Source of the DNA: Didymodactylos carnosus
Taxonomy: Eukaryota > Rotifera > Eurotatoria > Philodinida > Philodinidae
Reading direction: 5' to 3'
Length of the DNA stretch: 33,858 bases
Assembly: GCA_905250885.1 (NCBI GenBank)
Contig: CAJNOQ010001266.1
Span: 1 to 33,858, forward strand
This document shows, in pieces, positions 21,630 to 32,140 of the stretch (its first letter is position 1; every line of letters starts with the position of its first letter). Made by a program: the position numbers and the translations under genes. Under the pieces are notes generated by a model. It searched no databases. It was not told the DNA's origin and saw only the letters and a list, made by a program, of their open reading frames with translations.

Positions 21630-23765
21630 AGTAAACTGTTCATTTTTTTTACAGAGGATCTATGGTGAGTCATATGATGGTGTGAGCTATCTGAAGGTGA
21701 GACCAACCATTGCGTTCCAAACAGTATTATGACGATTACTTTGCGACGCTTGATTCGTTTAGTTTGTGCAACTAGGCCTATGCGCCGGTGGGAAAATCGG
21801 CGGCGGCGTGAAACAAAAGTTTTCCGATCGGTGGCGGCGGAGTAGTCCCTTGAAAGATTTTCCACCGTCGTCCGCGGCCTCTAAAAGAGGTTTTTCGGTC
21901 GGCAAAAACTGAACAACATTTAATCTCTTTTAGGCTTTTAGTTGACATCTTAAATGCGAAACAATTTTAATTTTAATATGATATTTCTCAAAAATCAACA
22001 CGGATGGCAGTCTTTAAACTCGTTACGAGGTGAAAAATACTAACGTCTTCTTTAAGACCGGAAAGCTGTTTTGAACTCGTTACAAGTCCAAATGAGTGTT
22101 ATGTTCTAATATAGTATAGGGGAGGCTATTTTAAACTCGTACGAATTGAAAACAGTCAAAACTAGATGCACGGAAGCCTTTTTTCATCTCGTTACGAGTA
22201 CGGATTTAACATGAAGTCAAAATCAAATTTCTTTACAAGCTGCTACTAAAAAGCAGGGTACGACATGTAGTGAGGAAGCATATCCCAAACGGGATATATC
22301 TTTTTTCTATCTTCTGATTAGGATATAAATTTTTTCCGATTATATATAAGTCGTATATTTTTTTGTTTTTTAAAGCAAAAAAATTCAGAAGATCGCAAGA
22401 CATTTGTTCGGTAAAAGGTTGGAGTGAATTTGATTTCAGTTGTTTTTTGTATATATCTTCATTAGCGTAGTGAACACATGCTTGTGTCATGCATCTCGTA
22501 TTTTCTCTTCTTTTTCTGTTCTTCACGAGAATGAGAGAGAGATGTTTTGATTCTTATTTCAACGAGAGAAAACAAAGTAAAAGAGTACTGAATTAGTGAG
22601 AGGTCGATAGAAATCATTCATTTTGAAATAAAACAATACTACATATATAACTTTTTGAGAAATTCTATTAAAAAAAGATTATGATTATTATATTATTATA
22701 ATTAATTACATTTAGTTCTGATTCTTGTGATGTCGCCATCAACAGCGTTCTCTTCAGGATCAAATTTTCGTGATTTTCGAGCAAGCTCTTCTTATTCCAA
22801 ATATTCATCAGCTTTGGTCACACACAAATCACATAAATATTGATATTTTGGTTTCAGAAAATATGTTTCGCAGATAAATTTTAAGACTATTTAAACCGTT
22901 TTTCGCAAAGTTTTAGTAGATTGTGGTCAACATTTTTAATGGTAAACTATGCCAAACGATGCTACAAACACTCAAATGATGCTAATGCTTTGGCATTCTT
23001 CAGATTTGAACTTTTAAAAATTGAGCGCCCATGTCCAAAAGAATATTTTTTTGTAAAGGTCAATCCAAACATCCAAACCGTACTACATGGAGATCGCTGT
23101 TTTTCATCCAGGATTCAACTAAAAGACGATCTCGTACACATAGGTCGAATGTTATGCTAATAGAGAACAAACTTCTATCAATTATGATCATGTGAAGTCT
23201 GTAATTTTAATCGAAAAAAGCGTTGCTGATAAAAAGAAAGATTCGGATGCAGTTTTGCTTTCTCTTTCCAGTGGCAGAAGTAAATTTCTGCAATAACAAA
23301 TTCTAATTAAAAAAAGTGTTTTATATCCCCCGTAATATGAAGTCTACAAATTCAATTACTTTTGATGGTTTCAGTTAGAAAATTTTCTAAACTTTTTCTT
23401 TGCAGTAAAATATTCAAATATTATGTCAACTGTTTCTACTAGTGCTTGTAGTAAACAGGCTTGTAACAGAACGTTTGTTTATCTTTATTGATTCTTTTCG
23501 AATAAGGCCTGCGAAAAACTCGTTATAGGCTTAGCTTTTTTTTCCTAATTGACTTTTAAGATCAAACAACATCAAAGGTGACATCAAAAGTGAGAGTGAG
23601 CAATTAGAGACGAATCAAGAGTAAACCTGGTAACCTTCTAACTACTAGAGAACAGAACGTTAGATCTCTTTTAGCTTATCAAATTGACCGTGTAATCCAT
23701 GAATACTTACTGGTTCTATGACGAATACCGTATAATCTTTGACTTCCTAGATAGAGAGTGAATGT
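21630..23765. other. Non-coding region downstream of the oligoribonuclease gene
   Basis: It contains a GC-rich block (about 21773-21890, several GGCGGCGGCG-like runs after TAGGCCTATGCGCCGG, perhaps a transposon end) and a short palindrome array (22003-22200). Small frames (22233-22526 minus, 22921-23160 plus) have no recognisable domain. Confidence 0.4.
22003..22200 (+). repeat. Array of four degenerate repeats, ~52-60 bp period
   Basis: The palindromic core CTCGTTACGAG occurs at 22019-22029 and 22188-22198. Variants CTCGTTACAAG (22076-22086) and CTCGTACGAA (22136-22145) lie between them. Each core is preceded by a related GGAxGC..TTTTxAA segment. Start-to-start distances are 57, 60 and 52 bp. 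This is a decayed tandem array or a cluster of binding sites. Confidence 0.6.
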
Positions 23766-23773
23766 GTTCTTTA

Positions 23774-23946
23774 CAAGGGGAAATTTGCTGATTTTAGACT
23801 TGAGCAGACTTGATCGGACTTATGGAGACTTTATCGAACTTTAAATTCCCTGAAGTCCGCTCAAGTCGACGGACTTTGATGACTTTAAAAGAACTGAGAG
23901 AACTTTAAAGTCCTTCAAGTCTATAAAGTTCATAATTTCCCCCTTG
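23774..23946. mobile_element. 173-bp hAT-like MITE with 8-bp target duplication
   Basis: The left end is CAAGGGGAAATT and the right end, read on the other strand, is CAAGGGGGAAATT. The flanking octamers GTTCTTTA (23766-23773) and GTTATTTA (23947-23954) differ at one base. The interior is packed with GACTT / AAGTC motifs in both orientations, like hAT subterminal repeats. There is no coding frame. Confidence 0.75.
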
Positions 23947-23954
23947 GTTATTTA

Positions 23955-24776
23955 ATTATCAATCCATACTAATAACGGTTTTATCATAGCTGATGACATC
24001 AAATCACTGATTTTGTGCCTGGGGATAGGTATGATACATGTTAAACAAATTTCTGTTAACTAACATTGCCTGTTGACCACCGACACTCACGGGCACTTTC
24101 AGTTTGCCGCTATCACATTTATCAGTCTGCTTCAGTGGTGAGCCTTCCAGGAAGAACATAAGACAACTGAGGATTCATTATTTCTGAAAACGAACTAAAG
24201 CTATTTGCCTACAAAACACCGATTTTCCACCAAGCGAGTTAAATTTGAAATTATTCTATTCCTAATTTTTCGTTTTCTCAAGTTGCTTTGTAAATTGAAC
24301 AACTATTTAAGAGCTTTGTGGCTTAAAGAGATGCACTGATGAATACGGTCCATGTAGCCATGTATATGAAGTGCCTGTAATCAAATAATTAAAACTAAAA
24401 ACAAGCAAAGAAAAGAGAAGAAAAGCTAGTACGGAATGGTACGTCATGCACGAATGATGGAAGAAGAAATGAGAGCCCATTATTTTGCAAAAACAAAACT
24501 TTCTTTACCTTAACGTTTTTAGTAAGAGAAACATTATGTGCAGTAAACAGTTCGTTTTGCAGTGTTATCCCGTTGACGGTGTAGAGCTGCCATAAATGTT
24601 TTTGGAATAACTCGAGAACAAAAAGAAATAGAGAGTTCGAGTTTTCAGCATTTTGTAGCGAAGGCTTTACTCTATCGTCACATATATTGTGTACCAAAAG
24701 TCTCGGTATTTCAGGTGGTATACCTGACTGATGAAAAGCAATGAGGTTGCCAGATTCTGAATCTGTGGTGGCTTTT
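23955..24776. other. Non-coding stretch with a dispersed repeat copy
   Basis: Nothing coding is recognised. The minus frame 24395-24697 has no recognisable domain. Bases 24541-24660 resemble 14187-14445 (shared GTAAACAGTTCGTTTT and CCCGTTGAC). Confidence 0.4.
24541..24660 (+). repeat. Degenerate dispersed repeat, copy 3
   Basis: AGTAAACAGTTCGTTTT, ATCCCGTTGAC and TGTTTTTGGAATAACT correspond in order and spacing to segments at 14187-14400. Confidence 0.45.
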
Positions 24777-25012
24777 TAATTGTAACATAATGGCTAGTTA
24801 TGCCAAAGCGTCCTGTACAATTCTGCGTAAGACCGACCTCTCTATTTATTGTGGTTCTCGAATGGCATTCATTTTCCTGAGTCACCCGTAATTCGTTATC
24901 ATTTCGTCAGCTAAATGCCTGGCATTTAAGAACCACAATAGATGGAGGGGTCGGCCTTGCACAGAATTGTAGAGACCACGTCGAACTCACTAGCCACTAA
25001 GTTACAATTGAA
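24777..25012. repeat. Hairpin-forming inverted repeat, ~100-bp arms
   Basis: The left arm (about 24777-24873) and the reverse complement of the right arm (about 24911-25012) share AATTGTAAC, TGGCTAGT, TACAATTCTG, GACC(T/C)CTC and ATTGTGGTTCT in the same order. The loop is about 37 bp. The arms differ by substitutions and small gaps, so it is an old copy of an unclassified element. Confidence 0.7.
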
Positions 25013-25634
25013 ACTTATTGATTATGACAATAATTGCTGGGATTTTGGAAGCCATTGTTGCAGAGATACGCGCGACGAAATCTTGCCACGGACTCTGACT
25101 ACGCAGGGCATAGGTCATAAAAACGGTTGAAACAAAAGTTGTTCCCTATAAAATTCTACGTGGAATAAGGAGAACACTTTTTCTTTTCAAAGGATAAAAA
25201 CTTTAAAAAATTATTAATTAAAAAATTTTAAATTAAAAATTGTTTAATTTTCATTTAACTTCTGTTCAAAATTTTGTTTTGAAATTCTCTTCCCTTTATT
25301 CCATGCAGAACAGCATCAGCTACAACTTCGCTAGCGAAAATTTTTCTCGGAACTTCTTTGTCATTGTGTCATCGATGGCAAGGTTTTCAAAACTTACTTT
25401 TTATGCTTAAAAGTAGAAAAAACTCTTTTTACAATGTTTCACTTAAAAGACCTATGTCGTAGGAAAACTTTTTAAAGCTTATTATATAGAACCAAAGTTT
25501 GTCTACAAAATAACTCTGCCGCGACGTTGATCGGATATTCCAGTAGAATATAATGAATTATTTTACAACACCATCCAAGTCAAAATTTTAATTAAAATTT
25601 AAACTTAATTATTTAATAACTCTGTTAATAGTTA
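25013..25634. other. AT-rich non-coding stretch with a weak inverted repeat
   Basis: TTCTACGTGGAATAAGGAGA (about 25155) and, inverted, TTCTGCATGGAATAAAGGGA (about 25315) could be the arms of a 170-bp MITE around an AT-rich core, but the match is short. No coding sequence is seen. Confidence 0.35.
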
Positions 25635-26527
25635 TCAGTTCATCGAAAAACCTGAAGGATATATGTAATCAGGTGTTCTAAAATTTTCAAATGATTGTTG
25701 TAATTTTTCACTTTTCTTTGAATCTGATGCGATTAACCATAAACCAAATTCCTCTCTTACAGCATTTTTTGCACTATCTCTCTTACCACTAGAAAAATGC
25801 TGATACCATCTTGTACACGACTAAATTGTTGAAATATTTTATCATTTAATAAAAAGTTAAAGAAAAGTAATACAAACATGAAGACAGCCATTTTCTTCAA
25901 CTTCTTAACTAACACGAATATCAGTTCCACGTGCAATAATATTTGTTGTAAACAATTACAATGTAAACCATTACTCCAACGCATTGTATCATGTAGAATG
26001 CCAGTATTTTGTGCAACGACATAAACAATTTTGTTATTCTTTAAAACATACTCACAATCTTCTTTCATTTCAGATTTAGCATAAGCAGCATTTCGAACCC
26101 ATTTAGGTAATTTATCTGAAGTGAACTTTTTCAAATGTTTTAGAATGATAAGTTTTTCATTTGATTTATCAAATTTAACATTGGTTAGATACAGATATTT
26201 TTGACATAATGGTAAGATTAGTTTTTCAGCAAAACTTTTGCTGCAAAGCTCATAATTGATTTATTTAATAATTCAGTAACAATATTATTATTTTCATCTT
26301 CACATAATTTATACCATTGACCATTTCTATTACTGATTATTTTTGCTAAATTTAAAATTTAATTCCATATAAGAGCTTTCACAGATAATAAACAAAATAC
26401 CGAAGGAACAGAACTTGAAAGACGAAAAATATTTTGTCGATCATCAATCTTCATATATATTATTTATTTGTTCAACAACAGCAAATCCACTTTGACGACC
26501 ACATCTGACACATTATTCATCTCTTAA

Positions 26528-27350
26528 GCTCCCTCCCTGTCAAAATATTCCAATTTTGGTCAAAAATACCGATTTTGAGAATTATACTTTGTAGATAGCC
26601 CTAACTGTCTACTTTCGAATGCACTATGATTTGCTGGTTTTATGATGGTTTTGGATTTTACCGAGCTCTTTCTGAAACACTCAAAACCAGAAAAAATGAC
26701 TTTCTTGCAAACTTCAGCCATTAGAAAAGTATCCCGCAAGTATTTCTGCATGTGTTTATTCGATTCGTCATAGTCGATAACCTATGACGAACTATTCTCA
26801 GTTACTTCCTATATCACATGTTGAATAAAAAAAACTTTGATTTCTAAAGTCAAAAGTTGTTTTGCGTTTAACTCAAAATGGATTTTTCTATTTTTACCTG
26901 TTTGTGCGGCTTCGATTTCTCCATCATTTTACACGCTAGAAAGCGCGGGAAGATCTTAAACTGAAGCGATGACTTAGCGGCCGGGTATTTATTTTCAGTT
27001 TAGTTTTTGAGAAAAATAAGATTTTCTGAAAAGTAAGCCGTAGTTTTTCTAACTTTTTTAAAAACAACTTTCGCAAAAAATAAATCGAAAAAAAGTAAAA
27101 GATCGTGCCCTGCTACGTTATAACAAGTCTTGGCTACATTTCAAGATCTACTCGAGCTCTCTAGCATATAAAATGGCGGAGCACGGACACCTACTTTTTG
27201 ACCCTTAATTTCGAGATAACTCTGGAAAAACTCAATACTTCGAGCTCAAATTTTTTGTGCGATATATCAAATACAAGGAACATATTCTGTGAAAAGTTTA
27301 TTAGAATCGGATGTTCTAGGACGAAAACAGATTTTTGACAGGTGGGAGCC
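26528..27350. mobile_element. TTAA-flanked inverted-repeat element inside the SecA-like relic
   Basis: It is flanked by TTAA at 26524-26527 and 27351-27354. The left end reads GCTCCCTCCCTGTCAAAA and the right end, on the other strand, GGCTCCCACCTGTCAAAA. Removing it rejoins FEADIL with RDE of the SecA-like frame, which supports insertion at a TTAA inside that gene. The 823 bp contain no recognisable transposase. TTAA duplication is typical of piggyBac-type transposons, but the ends are not the usual CCC type, so the class is uncertain. Confidence 0.7.
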
Positions 27351-28149
27351 TTAAAATATCTGCTTCAAAGTCATGTGCTGTACCATAAATTACATCTGAG
27401 AAAATAATTCCACTCATCGATAATCCCCAACGCTATAAACTCCTTTGCTTTTGGTTTTTAAGTAAAAGCTGGAACAAATCTCAATACGGTTTTGAATAGC
27501 CCGAAGAAACCGACCATAACCGAAAATGTTGCACAAGTTCTTGAAAATACGTTTGACACATCCATAAACTGAATGAAATTTTCTAGTATTTTCCAATAAT
27601 GGTTCTAATGAATTTCCAAGTTTTTTTTCTTTTTCTATACGTATAATTCTGATATGATAAATCAGCATTACAAGCAATTTCTAAATTAAAGTATTTATAA
27701 AATGATTCTAATTCTTTACACTGAATTTTTGCTAATTTCAGTTGAACTTGTAATAACATCAACTTTGAATCTTTGTAATAATTTTATGACAGCTAATATG
27801 GAAATAATACGCGTTTAGCTTCATCAGTATTTATTTATGAAATTCGTGAAGAATGTCCGTCTGAATTAAGTGCCAATAGAACAGAAAGTTCTTGTACCAT
27901 ACGCATTTAAGTTTAGACGTATGAATAACAAAAGCTTCCTTTTTGAACCTTGATCTCTTGAAAACTCCTGAACTGTAAGACATGGAGGCAATAAACGTTT
28001 TTCGTTCTCGTAACTTATTGTGCCTAATATTTATGGAAAGTTTCGTCAAGATCGGAAATACGGTGTCGGGGATAATTTCTAACGGGGGCGAGGCTTTAAA
28101 TGCTCTATTTCAAATATTGATCGTGAATTCAACATTTTATCAATATTAA

Positions 28150-28668
28150 CCCTAGTAGTACCAAGTGGGTCATTGTTGACCCATACCGAAAAATTTGAAA
28201 ACATAGTGGGAATATTTTGTTACTTAATTCGATGTTAGAGTCATTGTTATATATACATGTATGTTTTTTTCTTTTATGTTGTTGCCAGTGAGTATTTTAT
28301 CCGTTTTTTCGTTCTTCAATCTATCTGTTACTTGTTCTTTCTGTTATTAGGTGATATGATCATCTATCGATCATTTTTTACTGTCTATCATTTATGACGT
28401 CATACTTACATATTCCATTCATATTAGAAAAACTTCAAATAAGTGCTACAAATGCTCAGAATTCGTTTGCAATGAGCATTCTGTGAAGCGTATTTTCTGT
28501 ATTAAATGCTCCAAATAAATAAAGGTCGTTATTTTGACAGTTTCTTTATCGCATTGAACACGCGAATGACACGTAAGTACTAAAATACTGATGAAAAAAT
28601 AAAATAATCCTTTAAGAAAAACTGTATACTACCAATGGAGTGCTAAAAAGAGGCTTGTACTACTAGGG
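28150..28668. mobile_element. piggyBac-like MITE, TTAA target duplication
   Basis: TTAA lies at 28146-28149 and 28669-28672. The terminal repeats are CCCTAGTAGTACCAAG on the left and CCCTAGTAGTACAAG on the right (other strand). Just inside the left end is a perfect hairpin, TGGGTCA-TTGT-TGACCCA. The CCC start, TTAA duplication and GGGTCA/TGACCC hairpin are characteristic of piggyBac-type elements. It has no transposase frame (519 bp). Removing it leaves an open frame in the SecA-like relic (SNIHLNIDKMLNSR). Confidence 0.85.
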
Positions 28669-29269
28669 TTAAGATGTATATTTGATATAATTAATGACGA
28701 TGTTATTGGCTTTTCAATTTCCTTACACATACATTGGATACAAATCAGAAGACGTAATTTATTGCTACATTCCTCAACATTAACGTTCGTATTTTCTATG
28801 AGAAATAATTCTAAGTCACCAACAGTCATTTGATTTGTTTCATGCGTAAAATAATTTAAAAATTCAGATAAGAGAGACAGTGGCGATGGTATTAGACTTG
28901 AAAAAATAAATTTTCCTATACATAGATATTACATAGCAGGATGTCCAATTTGTAAATAAATAATAAGTTCAAAAAGATTTCGAATACGACAAAGATGAAG
29001 AGTAAGAACTTTGTCGAGAAATTAGTGGCTGAACTATATCGAGAATAGTATAAACATTTTGACCTTTAACAAGAGCATTTAATATATTTTTTAATTTGGA
29101 AATTTCACTAAAATTATTAGCAGTTTCTTGCAAGTTGTCTAAAAGACACCAGAATATAAGTTCATTTTTCCAGTCTTCTGAAGTGTGAATAATAGAAGAA
29201 ATTTCATTTTTTGTTTCAATATTATTCCGTAGAGAAGTGAGATGATCATAAATTGGTTTACGAACCATT

Positions 29270-30658
29270 TGAAAGTTATTTATCTTTCAAATTAATTAAG
29301 TGAAGAATGTCTAAATCTTAAAATTCATGATGAACTTTTTATGCAAAGAATAAACTAATCTTTCATAGATTTGGTAGCCATAATTTTTGATCGAAATAAA
29401 GGGTAAAGGGTCGTAGATTCAATAAATAGCTGGACACCTGGTCCATAGTTGGACACCTGAAAATATGACATTTCTCTTCATTATTCAACACTGTTCAACT
29501 GCTGCTTTGGATAATTCAGATTAAAACTTGACAAATTTTTAGTGAACCTCGGATGAATATTATTTTAAAAACGTTATCGTTCTTACTATTAAGATCCGAA
29601 TATATTCTTATCCAGTCTTGAAAAACTCTTAGACAGTACAATCTTAGTACGATCTTAGAATAATCTTATTAAGATCTTAGTAAGATTTTGCTTACATTTG
29701 TCTAAGATCTTAGAAAAATCATATAAAATCTTAGAATTAGAAAAAAAACACAAGATTTTAGCTAAAATACATAAAGTTTTAAAAGAGTTACTTGAGAACG
29801 TAATGAGAACGTGACATCTCCAGCGGCTTATGAAAACTGTTCTGTTCAAACTGTTGTGTCTAACTATTCACTCCTTCCGATGAAATGATAGGATGTGCTA
29901 AGTATATGAGTGAATTGTAAAACCATTGTACCGTTGGTTGTCGGAGAATGTTTTGTTTATAAAAACTGTTCTGCTCAACCGATTTTAAAATTTCTTTTTT
30001 GTATTTAGTTTGTCCAGTAATGGCCATTCACTTGTGAGAAAAAGAACTCTCCATCTCAAGTGAGTACTGAGATATAGATCAAACAAGACCAAAGTTGGCT
30101 GCTTTTGGCACCATCTGGAGGAAGAATCAAATTTTTTCACCGATTTATTTAAACTATTTAGAACTAAGTAGTTCTAAAAGCCTTTTAGCGTTTCTTGTAG
30201 CCTATATATTAGGTTTTCAGAATACGTACTTTGAATTTAAATTAAATCATATTTGACTCTGGTTTTATCAAAAAGCTCTGTTTACAAACACTTTTACAAA
30301 ATTCTGTCCAGCGAGATTAGAGCTACATTAATATGCCAGTGACGAACCTTGAAAAGTTCTAAAATAGACAGAAAGATAGAGCACACAAAGCTCTACATCT
30401 TGAATAAAAAAGAAAATCCTTTACAGTTTTTTATCCAATCGAAATCAGGATGAAACATGTCTTCAATCTGTTCTTTTGTATAAAATGTCCACCAAGATTT
30501 TGAAAATTGTTTAGTCTATAACTACGAAACCGTTTATCTGTTAGAGCCGAACGCTTTACTCTTTTTTGCATTTGCTGTCCAGAATGTGATAGAAACGGCA
30601 ACTCTCTAGTTTGCCTTATTACGAAGAAAATCTCATTTTACATCGAAAATGTCCCATA
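29270..30658. other. Non-coding region with ATCTTAG repetition
   Basis: Bases 29640-29760 repeat ATCTTAG / AAGATCTTAG at short irregular intervals in both orientations. A short direct repeat, TGGACACCTG, lies at about 29431 and 29452. No gene is recognised. Confidence 0.4.
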
Positions 30659-30966
30659 TCACCGGTACAAAAAAAATAAAGTTGGTTTAGAGTTGCTGAA
30701 AAGTGATTTTTCGTACTCAGCACACTCGATAACCCAGAAGATTTTCTATTTTGGCTCGGGGTACTTCAGAAAGTTTGAGAAAAATTTTTCAAATAAAATG
30801 GCGCAAAAAGTTTTCCATGGAAAAATAATATTAATTTGAAAGCTTTCCCTAAACTTTCGGAAGTACCTCTGGTCAAAAACAGAAAATCTCCTGGGTTATT
30901 GAGTGTGCTAAGTACGAAAAATCACTTTTCAGCAACTCTAAACCAATTTTATTTTTTTTCCGGTGA
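30659..30966. mobile_element. TA-flanked long-inverted-repeat MITE, 308 bp
   Basis: The arms (about 30659-30795 and 30835-30966) are near-complete inverted copies, with ends TCACCGG and CCGGTGA, and share segments such as TTTAGAGTTGCTGAAAAGTG. A short centre (about 40 bp) separates them. TA dinucleotides lie outside both ends (30657-30658 and 30967-30968), as expected for Tc1/mariner-type insertion. No coding sequence. Confidence 0.75.
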
Positions 30967-31904
30967 TATGACCGAGATTGTCTTGTCTATATTTCGATCA
31001 AAATAACTTAAAATTCCAACTCAGCGTACATCATACGATTCGTTGACATTCGGGCTATCCGCCTGACATCACAAAAAGCTTATTAAGTCTATATGATTTT
31101 ATGAAAACGATAAGCTTTTTTTCTCTCGAAAATACCATTTTCTAAAGACCATCGTGCTATCGTTTGGTACTTTTGAAAGCGCTGTTTCACCACCAAAGGG
31201 CTAATCTTTTTCAATTTCGATTTATATGGAAAGTGGTGCGCATTTGTTTTCCCATATTTTAAATCACTTCATGTAAAGATAAATTCAGATGTTGTTTTTC
31301 GAAAGCTTAATGCCTGTTACTGTATTGTAAATAAAGTTGACGATCACGTGAAATCTAGTCGATTATTTTTATAGAATCACATCGGTTATAAAGTATGGCA
31401 ATTTATTTCATAGAATAAAAATTTTTTTAATTTATCTGAAGACCTGTCGAAACACAATGAATCAATTATTTCTTCTTGAAAAATTAGATTAGGAGTTTTC
31501 GATAGCTGAGTATTACGCAATTTTGACCAAAATTTTGCTTAGATGGTAAAAAATGAAAATGTTTTGGACAAGAATAAAGACGTGAGATGAGAACAGGATT
31601 GGGAATATTACGAATGGTCGTTTGCCTGATAAATTCTGATCAGCATCAGCAAGTGGATATATCCGATGAGCTGTTTTAAAATTACCAGTTTCGTTCGCTA
31701 TATCACATACTACGTATATCATACTAAAGTACAGAATTTTCAGTATTTTTAATAATATAATTTGTAAATAGAGGAAAAAAGCGCAAAAAGTTTGATATTT
31801 CTTCGAAAAATCTGCTGCGTGACAAAAAGTGATAGTATTTGTGCTTTTTTCAAGGGTCATGTGTATATTGTGGAGAGAATTAATTTTAATTAAATCTTTC
31901 TGAT
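30967..31904. other. Non-coding stretch, nothing recognised
   Basis: The minus frame at 31513-31917 is hydrophobic in parts but shows no recognisable domain and runs into the hAT-type terminus at 31905. No other structure was seen. Confidence 0.35.
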
Positions 31905-32140
31905 TAGAGATGTGCAACCCAACCCGACTCGAAGGTTGGGTACGGGCTCTGTCTTTTATAATTTACCCGAAAACCGGAAGGTTCAAAGCTTTTATCTGAA
32001 AAACAAAAAGGAGAAAATTTTTAGGCATAAGTCGGGTGATCTGTGGCCAACTTTTGATCTTGTTCGCGCTGATATGTGGCTATCTCCAAATCTTTGACAC
32101 GACTTTGGTAGTTTGCACTCTTCTGCTGGATAGTGGTGAC
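31905..32140. mobile_element. hAT-type terminus and subterminal region (partner end not in window)
   Basis: The sequence starts TAGAGATGTGCAACCC, a hAT-like terminal repeat, followed by CCCGA / GGTTGGGTACGGG-type inverted motifs that resemble subterminal repeats. The other end was not found before 33858. The element may be interrupted by the second hAT that begins at 32141. Confidence 0.4.

Larger units (their letters stand above)
25635..29268 (-). pseudogene. SecA-like preprotein-translocase-ATPase relic, broken by insertions
   Basis: Reading on the minus strand, 27830-27660 gives AVIKLLQRFKVDVITSSTE, a frameshift, then KELESFYKYFNLEIACNADL. Bases 27405-27355 give SDVIYGTAHDFEADIL, matching the YGT..F..D.LRD motif of the SecA motor domain. 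After an inserted element, 26523-26420 gives GFAVVEQINNIYED where SecA has the Walker B aspartates (VDEVD). Bases 26134-25757 give CEYVLKNNKIVY..NTG..RWSNGLH, the crosslinking-domain signature. A frame-shifted tail continues to a TGA at 25635. Upstream frames at 29268-28969 and 28910-28673 probably belong to the N-terminal part but are not recognised on their own. No Walker A (GEGKS) was found, and 28075-27840 may be another insertion. Several stops and frameshifts and two transposons make this non-functional. SecA-like ATPases are bacterial and plastid export motors; nuclear copies outside plastids also occur in some eukaryotes. Confidence 0.7.

Noticed and set aside
21771-21890. TAGGCCTATGCGCCGG plus GGCGGCGG-rich block as a third hAT terminus.
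   Set aside because: Suggestive, but there is no opposite end or target duplication in the window, so not listed as an element.
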